From Rivularia sp963920925 (GTDB taxonomy: Bacteria; Cyanobacteriota; Cyanobacteriia; Cyanobacteriales; Nostocaceae), in NCBI RefSeq assembly GCF_963920925.1, contig NZ_CAWUDI010000031.1:46260-110259 (forward strand): a stretch of 64,000 nt of DNA, given 5' to 3'. The position numbers and the translations under genes are program-made. Of this stretch, positions 37,536-45,176 are shown piece after piece. Under the pieces are notes generated by a model. It saw nothing but the letters and a program-made list of their open reading frames with translations. It did not search any database and had not been told where the DNA came from. The stretch's first letter is position 1; the number at the start of each line of letters is the position of its first letter.

Positions 37536-37569
37536 ACAGTTTGTTGAGAAAAATTTCTCAACAAACTGT
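37536..37569 (-). terminator. 16-bp hairpin between precursor A' and kinase K'
   Basis: Arms ACAGTTTGTTGAGAAA and TTTCTCAACAAACTGT are exact complements around AA. Compared with 30822-30854, a T-A pair in the stem is replaced by G-C on both sides, so the structure rather than the sequence is conserved. Confidence 0.65.
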
Positions 37570-37728
37570 GTGTTTCCAAGCTAAAGAAAATAGTTGCTCT
37601 TAGTTGGTTACTAGCTAAAAGCAAAAATTTAATTTTCTCTGAATAGGTGTAGTGAAACTGCCACAAATATAAACCATGAATCTGATATTATTTTTGTGTT
37701 AATCTCACCATGCAGGTTTCTACTGGGG

Positions 37729-37890
37729 TTAGTCTAAGGTGATATCTCGTGAACCAAGGTCGTTGTTACCAGAGATAACTTCGCCATTTTGAAAGACGAA
37801 ATCTGTTCTAGCATCTCCACCGATAACTTGTGTAATTTCGGTAACATTACCGAAAGAGCTTAGCTTGGGAGCAGTGTAAGTTTTCTTCAT
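37729..37890 (-). CDS. lasso peptide precursor A' (53 residues)
   Basis: ATG at 37890 with an AGGAG site upstream. The leader YTAPKLSSFGNVTEITQ matches precursor A at the signature positions, with Thr at -2. The predicted core starts VIGGDARTD, again with Asp at core position 9 for a nine-residue ring on Val1, and continues to a tail with NNDLGSRDITLD. Core length is about 32 residues. The leader and the NDLGSRD tail block are nearly the same as in A, whereas the ring and middle part differ. So two different products should be handled by shared enzymes. Confidence 0.88.
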   Translation of the reverse strand: MKKTYTAPKLSSFGNVTEITQVIGGDARTDFVFQNGEVISGNNDLGSRDITLD

Positions 37891-37958
37891 GATTGAATCT
37901 CCTGATTTTGGATAGAATTGATGTAGTTTTAATTGATCTAATTATGGTAGGTAGCACC
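37891..37958 (-). promoter_or_regulatory. degenerate precursor A' promoter box
   Basis: GGTGCTACC (37958-37950) is the counterpart of GGTGCTATC in front of precursor A. The -10-like part is unclear (TTAAAACT is the best candidate at the same distance), so this call is weak. Confidence 0.3.
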
Positions 37959-38038
37959 CCGATACTGGGCTTACGGTATAAGTTGGAATAAATACTGCAA
38001 TATTTATTGCAACTCGTAACCTGCCAAGTCTATTGGAC

Positions 38039-40063
38039 TTACGGTGTTACTTTTTTACTGTCGAACCACAAAGCTAAAATAACAGCCTGCCATGCCGGTG
38101 TAATATCTTCGTTCCTGACTTCGTTCTCCGTTCTCATTCGTTGATAAGCAGCTTGTAAAAAATCTGAATCAATATACTTTTCTAAATGCTCGATCTGATT
38201 GGACATCACCTCCGAGAGCAAAGCGCGATCGCGATTCAAAAATCCATCATCAAAGTTAGGTGATAGATCGGCTTTACCTGCACGCCACTGCACTTTTTCT
38301 GGTAGAATTCCCTCCAATGCACGACGCATCACCATCCGTCCAAATCCGTTACATAATTTTTGTTCGGCAGGTAATGCCAAGCAAAACTCAATTAAACGCT
38401 TGTCCATAAACGGATGGCGAACTTCTAAGGCAAAATTTGCTGCACATAGATCCATTCGTTCTAAGATATGAGGCAATACACCTTGAGTAAGAGACAACCA
38501 ATGTTCTTCTCTAGTAGTCAGAGGTTTTTTAGTATTTACATCTAATTTTTTAATTCGCTCATCTAAACCAATCTTTTGTGCAAAGTTACTTTTAACAAGG
38601 GGATTATGAGAAACAGAAGTATCTGATATTTTCTCTTGTTTGCCCCGCCAAAGTTGCTTTATCTGCTTTAAAAAAGGTTTAATTCCATGATTTACAATTA
38701 AAATCTTTCGAGAAGCACCAAAATGTTTATGTACTAGCTGCACTCCTTGTAAGAATGCAATCCAACGGAAGTTAGTTGCAAACTCTTTTAGATATGGCAG
38801 TGCATAATTCCGAAATGCTGCATATGGTTTGACTCCAAAGTGTGGTGAAAATGCCTTCACTTCATGTATACAGCTTTTCCAGTCACCTTGACGCGCTAAT
38901 TCTGTAATTCTCGATGTACCGTGACAAACTGTGGTATCTCCATCTAAACCGTCCAAAACTACCCGCATTCCTAATTCATTTGCAGTGCGGTTTGCTATCC
39001 AAGGGTAAAAATGACTTGGACCTAAAAAGCCTTCATCTTCATATTTAAAAACCTCTTTTAGACTGGATAATGGTCCAACTTCATCGCCGTGGATGTAGTG
39101 AGAAATTAATCCACCTTGTTCTAAAACCGCATTTATGTAGGGACGCTCATCACACTGATTAATTTTATCAAAAATAGTAGATATTGTATGTAAGTTAGTT
39201 TGATTTCTATCTTTCGGACTAAGTATATCTCGCGCTACACAGGTTACAGATGAAGAATCTAAACCGCCACTCAACTGGGAAGCAATAGGAAAAGCACTCC
39301 GTAAGCGACAACGCACCGCTTCCGTAAAGATTTTACGAAACTCTTCTGCATAGGCAGCATCGGACTCTAACTTAATCTCGCGTTTAGGGTCGAGCGACCA
39401 ATAACATCTGGTTTTAATTCCTTGTAGATTCACCACTATACTGTGTGCTGGGGGAAGTCGCAGAATATCCTGATAACTTGTAATAACTTTATCTTCTAGC
39501 ATCAAGCTCAAGTAATCGGCGATTCTAACTTCATTTAACCGACATGGAATCTCTGCCAAACACAACAAAGCTTTTATCTCGCTACCAAAAGCAAATAGCT
39601 TACCGGGTTGATGATAATAGTAAAAGGGCTTAATCCCCATATGGTCACGAGCGCAAAACAGAGTCTGCTTTTGCTTATCCCAAATGGCAAAGACAAAATC
39701 ACCTAGCAAATGTTCCGCACAATTTTCACCCCATTTCTCATAAGCTGCCAGAATCAAATCGCTATCTGTAATTTTCTCAGAGGAACGATTATTTAACTGT
39801 AATGCAGCAATCAACTCTTCGCGATTATCTATGCGAGAATCAGAAGTAATGACTATATTATTAGCACGATTTACTAGAGGCAGTTTCTCTATCAAAGACT
39901 CAGGGGTAGTCCATAACATTCGGTGTCCCAAACCCACAGAACCATCTACCCACATATCTGCACCATCAGGTCCCCGATGCGCCAATATATCAATCATTCG
40001 CGCTATATTTTGCTGTTCTACCGGGCGTTCGTCTAGGTAGTAAACACCTGTAATACCGCTCAT
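38039..40063 (-). CDS. lasso cyclase C' (asparagine synthetase B-like)
   Basis: A 674-residue paralogue of C with the same layout: Ser2 in place of the glutaminase Cys, ILAHRGPDG, and the SGGLDSS ATP loop. It would close the ring of A'. The sequence is intact from end to end although the B2 gene just upstream has decayed, so C' is still under selection. About 150 bases separate its stop from the A' start; they hold a stem-loop also found between C and A. Confidence 0.92.
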   Translation of the reverse strand: MSGITGVYYLDERPVEQQNIARMIDILAHRGPDGADMWVDGSVGLGHRMLWTTPESLIEKLPLVNRANNIVITSDSRIDNREELIAALQLNNRSSEKITDSDLILAAYEKWGENCAEHLLGDFVFAIWDKQKQTLFCARDHMGIKPFYYYHQPGKLFAFGSEIKALLCLAEIPCRLNEVRIADYLSLMLEDKVITSYQDILRLPPAHSIVVNLQGIKTRCYWSLDPKREIKLESDAAYAEEFRKIFTEAVRCRLRSAFPIASQLSGGLDSSSVTCVARDILSPKDRNQTNLHTISTIFDKINQCDERPYINAVLEQGGLISHYIHGDEVGPLSSLKEVFKYEDEGFLGPSHFYPWIANRTANELGMRVVLDGLDGDTTVCHGTSRITELARQGDWKSCIHEVKAFSPHFGVKPYAAFRNYALPYLKEFATNFRWIAFLQGVQLVHKHFGASRKILIVNHGIKPFLKQIKQLWRGKQEKISDTSVSHNPLVKSNFAQKIGLDERIKKLDVNTKKPLTTREEHWLSLTQGVLPHILERMDLCAANFALEVRHPFMDKRLIEFCLALPAEQKLCNGFGRMVMRRALEGILPEKVQWRAGKADLSPNFDDGFLNRDRALLSEVMSNQIEHLEKYIDSDFLQAAYQRMRTENEVRNEDITPAWQAVILALWFDSKKVTP

Positions 40064-40711
40064 AATCCGATTCCTTCGAGAGATGATAGTGAGATAAGTT
40101 GTTTAAGGTTTACTTGCGAAACTAATTACAACTTTTTTCTGGTATTCAATCCCAGCATGAGCCAAAAAGTTTTACTGGCTTGGGATTAAATAATACTTGT
40201 AAGTTTGGAAAAAAAGTAAAACGACTCATCAACACCTAAGTAGTAAGCGCGATCGCGTGAAACACTTTGCTTTTTAAGGTGTGTGGCAAGTAGCTATTAA
40301 TATAGCCTAAATAATTTTACTGACAGAAATTTTGTTTAATTCACATCTTGCACCAATGTCCTTAAGCCCATATGCCCGCCTTGTAAGCCGGAGGCTTTCT
40401 CGCAGAGAAATCAATTTCAGGGCTGCATATACAAAGTACGTTTAAACGCACTAAAAGCCATGACCAGTCTGATTTATCAGACTTTGTTTGTGAGCCTGGG
40501 AATTTATTCCAAGGCAGTTGTTGAGACTGGTACAAGAAGTTAGGTTTAATATATGTGGCTCAAATACAGTTTGAGTAAACTAACTTTTTTTTCATAAAAC
40601 TCGAAACGGTAGAAACCACAATTCTAATCAAACCTGATAACTGAAAGTAAAATACGGAAGTCGATCGCAAGCAACTATTACACCCTACAATTTTAAAAAT
40701 TACGCAGTCAT
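40064..40711 (-). pseudogene. decayed lasso B2 peptidase gene, split by a repeat
   Basis: Compared with intact B2 (33348-33785), 40064-40346 matches the C-terminal part in patches (for example GATTACAAC, TATTCAATCCCAGC and ACACTTTGC on the plus strand). The segment 40537-40711 matches the N-terminal part more weakly (AATTACGCAGTCATTT). No long frame remains. A ~190-bp structured repeat (40347-40536) lies exactly between the two parts. The position between B1' and C' is the one B2 should occupy. Cleavage of leader A' must therefore depend on the other B2. Confidence 0.75.
40347..40536 (-). repeat. structured ~190-bp MITE-like element, copy 2
   Basis: Inverted relative to copy 1 (125-315). Ends CTTGCACCA (40347-40355) and TGGTACAAG (40528-40536). 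The hairpin GTCTGAT-TT-ATCAGAC (40467-40482) replaces GTCGTCT-AA-AGACGAC of copy 1, with changes on both arms. It interrupts the B2 relic. Confidence 0.78.
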
Positions 40712-41014
40712 TTAATTCTTTATTTCAATTAACCCTGCACCCTGTAAATCGTTAAGCAGCGCTAACAAATCGTTGGTACAAACTGAAGATTCAATTTCGT
40801 ACTCTTGTAAAAGCATCTGTTGAATATCTTTTACAACTTGCGGTTGCTCAATCAAATTCCATACAAAGGCACCTACTTCATTCAAACCGTGGTAAATTCC
40901 GGTGTTCATATTCAAAATCACCGCTTCACCACCAAGATCGGAAGAAATTTGATTTTTTACAGATATTACTATTGAATTTTCCGAAATCGCGGAATCTGTT
41001 GTTGAAGTTATCAT
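40712..41014 (-). CDS. lasso leader-binding protein B1' (PqqD-like RRE)
   Basis: A 100-residue paralogue of B1, sharing SSDLGGEAVILNMNTGIYHG and the C-terminal LLNDLQGAGLIEI. It is intact. As first gene of the upstream lasso unit it should bind leader A' and hand it to C' and, because its own B2 is broken, to the intact B2 of the other unit. Promoter with palindrome AGTGATATCACT upstream. Confidence 0.88.
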   Translation of the reverse strand: MITSTTDSAISENSIVISVKNQISSDLGGEAVILNMNTGIYHGLNEVGAFVWNLIEQPQVVKDIQQMLLQEYEIESSVCTNDLLALLNDLQGAGLIEIKN

Positions 41015-41060
41015 CGCAGGAAACTTCCTTTTTCTAATTTGTAGATTTTTCCTCTGCCAC

Positions 41061-41096
41061 CTGTATCAAACTTCTGCAAATATAAGTGATATCACT
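41061..41096 (-). promoter_or_regulatory. candidate promoter/operator of the B1'-C'-A'-K'-D operon
   Basis: Minus strand: perfect palindrome AGTGATATCACT (41096-41085), 14 bases, then TTTGATACAG (41070-41061), 47 bases before the B1' start. It matches the box pair before B1 (34131-34167) while the spacer does not, which points to a shared regulator or sigma factor. Confidence 0.6.
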
Positions 41097-41766
41097 CAAG
41101 AATACAAGTAGCTCAAAAGACAGTTTATTGGTTTAGATGTCCCGATATTTTTTGATGCATAAATAACTATCAGTAGATGCTTGTACTCATTCTTAAGCTA
41201 TCGGGTATTAGCTGAAGTATGAATAGGTAAAAATTACATTGGACATCTCCGGAAATGAAAAAAACCTCTCTCCAAACCTCTCTCCTGCAAGGAGAGAGGC
41301 TTTAAAATCCCACTTCCCTCGTAGGGAAGGGGGGCAGGGGGGTTACGTAAATCTGTAAATTTAAAACCATATAAATGTTTTCCGGAGATGTCTATTGGAA
41401 CATTAACAGATTCGATCCAATTTATTTACCCTGATATAATTATTTCAATAAAGATAATGCACAGTGCAAGACTGTAATTATAGGTTGTGTAGCGGTAGAT
41501 GCTTGCTGCAAGCAGCTTTATATAGCTTTGTAGCTAATTAAATTCAATCTTAGAAGATATACGTAAGTATTGCTAACGAATCGCGAATAATTTATGAAGT
41601 TTACATATATATAAAGTTAATGTAAATTGAAATTAGGTAATTGTACATAAACTTTCCCATTGTTAATAGATAGCAATAAAATGAGGTTACTTGGTACAGA
41701 ATTACTTGGTACAGAAATTTTTCTGAATAAAAAGTATTTTATTATACATCTAAATCGGCGTTTTTG
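41097..41766. other. intergenic region with a MITE
   Basis: About 670 bases upstream of the lasso locus. It contains the repeat 41239-41396 and a short GCTTGCTGCAAGCAGC hairpin near 41500. Otherwise nothing recognised. Confidence 0.55.
41239..41396. repeat. MITE family with GACATCTCCGGAAA ends, copy 1
   Basis: Starts TTGGACATCTCCGGAAATG and ends TTTTCCGGAGATGTCTATT, so the ends are inverted repeats. The middle has CTCTCC...GGAGAG and CCCTCGTAGGGAAGGGGGG words. A second copy is at 48031-48190 and a single end at 27100. Confidence 0.75.
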
Positions 41767-42087
41767 TTACTCATTAGTTACGTTTTTGATTAAAGCCATC
41801 CACATATCCGGTGGATTCGAGTAGTAATCAATTTGCTCTACTTGATATCGACAAAATTCACTACCAATTTGTAAAAATATATAGTCATCAGGTTTGACAC
41901 CTTTACCTCGCGCTGTCATGTAACCTGTTGTCAAGTTTTCTGCAATTTCAAATACGTAGTCGGTTCCAGGTACGCACTCAGTAAAATCGTGGGTTTTATG
42001 TTTGTGCAGCTTGAATTTGTCTAAGATAAAATCTCTTAAAGACAAAAAAAACACGTTAAGGTTGATGCCCGACCTGCTAAATGACAT
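41767..42087 (-). CDS. hypothetical protein, 106 residues
   Basis: An uncharacterised small protein. The first ~20 residues are partly hydrophobic; the rest (GTDYVFEIAENLTTGYMTARGKG, shown in part: YVFEIAENLTTGYMTARG) looks like a compact beta-rich fold ending in WMALIKNV. No family recognised and no catalytic pattern seen. It lies 100 bases downstream of tnpB on the same strand. It could be a passenger of that element or an independent gene. Confidence 0.5.
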   Translation of the reverse strand: MSFSRSGINLNVFFLSLRDFILDKFKLHKHKTHDFTECVPGTDYVFEIAENLTTGYMTARGKGVKPDDYIFLQIGSEFCRYQVEQIDYYSNPPDMWMALIKNVTNE

Positions 42088-42186
42088 AAGATAATTGAGA
42101 AAAATAAATTTGCTGTTCCTTGCACAAACTATGCTTGTGAGTTTCTTATGACATGGAAATTAGTCAAAGCAACCGCTCTGTTAAAC

Positions 42187-43446
42187 CTACCCAAAACTAC
42201 CCAAGTCTAGACATAGCTGAACATAGTTAGTTTTAGTGTTAACTTCCTGTTTCATCATGGCTTCAATCTGACGATTGAAGGGTTTGTCCACTCCACAAGC
42301 AATCCCGGTAGAGCTTACCGTTTGATCCGAACGAATCGGAATATAAATTCCTTCAAACCATCGTTCTATATTTTTACTTGCATTTAAATCTCTATCTTCT
42401 CTATGACCGCATTCAGGACATACGTAAACACGCTCTTTTAATGGCATCTTGTGACGATGTTTACCACAATTAGAACATATTTGAGAACTGGGAAAAATTC
42501 TCGAGACTTCGATTAATTGACTAGAAAATTTCTCAGTTTTATATTCTAATTGGCGTTTAAACTCATACATCCCACAGTCAGCAACTGCACCTGCTAGTCT
42601 GTGATTTTTAAGAAATGCCTTAACACTTAAATCTTCTATCTTTATAATGCTGTGGTTCTTAGCAAGATAAGTAGTTAATTTATGAATAGCATCTTTACGA
42701 ATATTTGCTATTCGAGCGTGCAATAAGCGCAGTTTAGTTAATGCTTTTTTGCGATTATTGGAACTAAATTTTTTCTTGCTTACAGAGCGCTGTAGGCGTT
42801 TTAAACGCTTACTCATACGACGATAAGCTTTGGGATTCTTAAAAACTTTACCGTTTGAACAAACAGCTAGTTCTTTAATTCCAATATCAACACCAATAGA
42901 CGGTCTATCAGCTTCAATACTCGGTTTTTCAACTTCATACTTAATCGCGATAAACCATTTATCAGCAGTCCGAGAAATCACACAATTATGTGTTGCCCTA
43001 ACTGGTAATGCTTCAGTTAATCTCACCCAACCAATTGATGGTAATTTAACACGTTTACCATCATTTTGTATCATTGGTTTAGCCTTAGAACCAGATTCTA
43101 GGTAAAAACTATCGTGCTTTCCTTTTTTTTTGAATCTTGGCTGTTTTGTTAACTTTTTAAAAAACCTATCCCAAGCTGTACGCAAATCTTTTAGTGCTTG
43201 TTGTGGAACGTTTTTATTAGTTTGGTAGTACCAAGGTAAGACTGATTTAACTTCGGCTACTAACTTTTTATGTAAATCGATAGAACTTGGTAATTTGAGC
43301 AACTTATCAGTTTCGCTCCGGCGTAATATATCTTTAAAGATGGCATTTGCCCAGTTGTAAGCATGACGTGCTACACCGGATGCTTTTTTAAAAGCACTAA
43401 TCTGCTTGTTGTTTGGTATTAACTCAACTTTGATACTTAAAAGCAT
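42187..43446 (-). CDS. tnpB: TnpB-family RNA-guided nuclease (IS200/IS605-type)
   Basis: A 419-residue TnpB with all key residues in place: RuvC Asp in GVDIGIKEL (D187), Glu in IKIEDLS (E271), the zinc ribbon CSNCG (324-328) and CPECG (343-347), and Asp in DRDLNASKNI (351-353). Such proteins cut DNA guided by an RNA from the 3' end of their own gene and help retain the element. No tnpA is nearby, so it is a tnpB-only element or a domesticated gene. The guide RNA should span the last part of the gene and the bases below 42187; its limits cannot be set by eye. Confidence 0.9.
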   Translation of the reverse strand: MLLSIKVELIPNNKQISAFKKASGVARHAYNWANAIFKDILRRSETDKLLKLPSSIDLHKKLVAEVKSVLPWYYQTNKNVPQQALKDLRTAWDRFFKKLTKQPRFKKKGKHDSFYLESGSKAKPMIQNDGKRVKLPSIGWVRLTEALPVRATHNCVISRTADKWFIAIKYEVEKPSIEADRPSIGVDIGIKELAVCSNGKVFKNPKAYRRMSKRLKRLQRSVSKKKFSSNNRKKALTKLRLLHARIANIRKDAIHKLTTYLAKNHSIIKIEDLSVKAFLKNHRLAGAVADCGMYEFKRQLEYKTEKFSSQLIEVSRIFPSSQICSNCGKHRHKMPLKERVYVCPECGHREDRDLNASKNIERWFEGIYIPIRSDQTVSSTGIACGVDKPFNRQIEAMMKQEVNTKTNYVQLCLDLGSFG

Positions 43447-43899
43447 TTAAAGCCCGAGGTGCCGTAACATCATACATCGATTAGTTTACTGATATTTAGG
43501 TTCGAACACAATCCTATATAAACAAAAATTTACCGTAACTATGGCGCTAGTTAAATTACATTTCTGGACAAAATGACTACATATGTCCACTTATGGGTAT
43601 AAATTAGATAACAGTTGCTAGCCCCAATATAATAACAAGATTAATTGGTATTCAATAAATAAAGCTTGTAGTCGGCGTATAATTTCTATTCTCGTCGTAT
43701 TTCGCGAGTGAGCGATCGTTTTTTAGGTACGAATGGCACATAAATTGATGTTCCCATTCCTTGCATGGAAGGCGATTCAGCCAGATGCTGCCTATCTCCC
43801 GTGTTTGTTGAAAAGTATAGGATGCTTTGATTGGAAAATCAACATGAAACTACTTGACACTGCCCGAACAAGAAGTTATAGTTACTAGAGTAAAGTCAA
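43447..43899. other. intergenic region upstream of tRNA-Gln
   Basis: 453 bases, AT-rich in the first part. The promoter of the tRNA gene lies at its right end. The left end should hold the 5' boundary of the tnpB element, but no clear terminal hairpin was established. Confidence 0.5.
43854..43882 (+). promoter_or_regulatory. promoter of tRNA-Gln
   Basis: Consensus TTGACA (43854-43859), 17-base spacer, TATAGT (43877-43882). The tRNA starts 18 bases after the -10 box. Confidence 0.8.
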
Positions 43900-43971
43900 T
43901 GGGGTGTCGCCAAGTGGTAAGGCAGCGGGTTTTGGTCTCGCCATTCCTAGGTTCGAATCCTAGCACCCCAG
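43900..43971 (+). tRNA. tRNA-Gln (anticodon UUG)
   Basis: 72 bases fold into a full cloverleaf: acceptor stem TGGGGTG with CACCCCA, anticodon stem GCGGG/CTCGC around the loop TTTTGGT (anticodon TTG), and T-arm CCTAGGTTCGAATCCTAGG-type. The discriminator is G. CCA is not encoded. A terminator follows at 44015. Confidence 0.95.
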
Positions 43972-44014
43972 TTTATTTAGATTCAAATTATATTTTTTGT
44001 TTTGTAAGTGATCG

Positions 44015-44046
44015 CCTTTCTAATATTAGAGAGGTTTTTTGTTTTT
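44015..44046 (+). terminator. terminator behind tRNA-Gln
   Basis: Stem CCTTTCT with AGAGAGG (one U-G pair) around AATATT, followed by TTTTTTG and more T residues. Confidence 0.7.
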
Positions 44047-45176
44047 TATTTATTTTTTGCGGTTTGATTGTTTTTAAAGATCGTAAGCTGATAGTCTTGT
44101 CCGATTAATTATGGGGGGTAATGCATTTGTAGTGGGTTACTCTAGGGTATTGACTTTGATAGGATTTTCGCGCTTTTTGTTCATACAGCTTTTATGCCGG
44201 TAACAATCGCAATACTTATCCCTCACCCCGCCCTGACGGGCACCCCTCTCCCAAGCTTGGGAGAGGGGAGGGGGAGAGGGCATTATCTTGAACACCAACG
44301 CATTTTTTGCATAAATTTTTATCTTTTAAAAAGCTATAGAGCTTTGACTTAGGTACTGTTTTTGTAGACAGTTAACACCCTAGCGTTACTCCCTTCCCGC
44401 TTAAGCGCGATTACTTATAAAAATTCCTTTTCCTCTTCCTCTCCCCACGCCACTTTGCTCAACGGAGGAAACCTCCGCACGCAAGTAGCTCCTCTTTATG
44501 CAATCTTTGTAATATATGTAAAGCGCTATATTGCGACATACATTTATTTTAAGCAATAATTGTCACTAAGTATTAAGATGATTGTTGCTGGCACTTGACT
44601 GTATATATTGCATAAATCAATTGCCAAATCCTTTCCACAGTAAAATTCGATAATTTAATGCTGGAAGAAAATAAGAATCAGTAAAATTATTGACAATAAG
44701 TTTTTTCCGGAAAAAACAAGGTCAGTTGAGTAATAATACACTGAGTGAATTATAAGAATAAATTATCTTACTTACTGTTAGATGTGGTTTAAACCTTGGT
44801 TGAGCTTGGGATGCAAGTACTGAATTGAAAACTGAATTTGCCGATTTTGTAGAAATAGGAGTGAAAATTTAATTAAAATTTATTACACTTGTAAATGAAT
44901 CAACAAGCATCAACTAAGTAATGCTACTGGACGCATAGTGCATCGCGAGCCGTAAACTAGTATCTTCAATACTTCCGCGCAGGCTGGTATATCTGTTAGA
45001 TAGGTGGTTAACAAGACGAGACTGAAAGCTTGTAGACAGTCTGGAGATTTGTTAACTTCTTGAGAAATATGGGGTGCATCGCTGTTGTGAAGGCATTTAG
45101 ATCGACGAAAGAGCGATGGTGTCTTTAAGAAATCAAAGCGACAAATTATGTCTATATTAAGTACTTTTAATTTACT
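44047..45176. other. long intergenic region before Wzc-like gene
   Basis: About 1.1 kb. It holds the MITE copy B (44142-44383). The 3' part (about 44920-45176) is less AT-rich and includes an AGACTG...CAGTCT hairpin near 45020-45045. It may be a long untranslated leader of the Wzc-like gene. No open frame is supported. Confidence 0.5.
44142..44383. repeat. MITE family with CTAGGGTGTTGACTTT ends, copy B
   Basis: Left end CTAGGGTATTGACTTTGAT (44142-), right end in reverse complement CTAGGGTGTTAACTGTCT (to 44383). Shares internal words with copy A (28337-28536), but is about 40 bp longer near the right end. Confidence 0.78.

Noticed and set aside
41767..42087. The 106-residue protein as an anti-TnpB or lasso immunity factor
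   Set aside because: No motif or homology seen; position alone is not enough.
43854..44108. 84-codon frame across the tRNA
   Set aside because: It overlaps a complete tRNA-Gln and its terminator.
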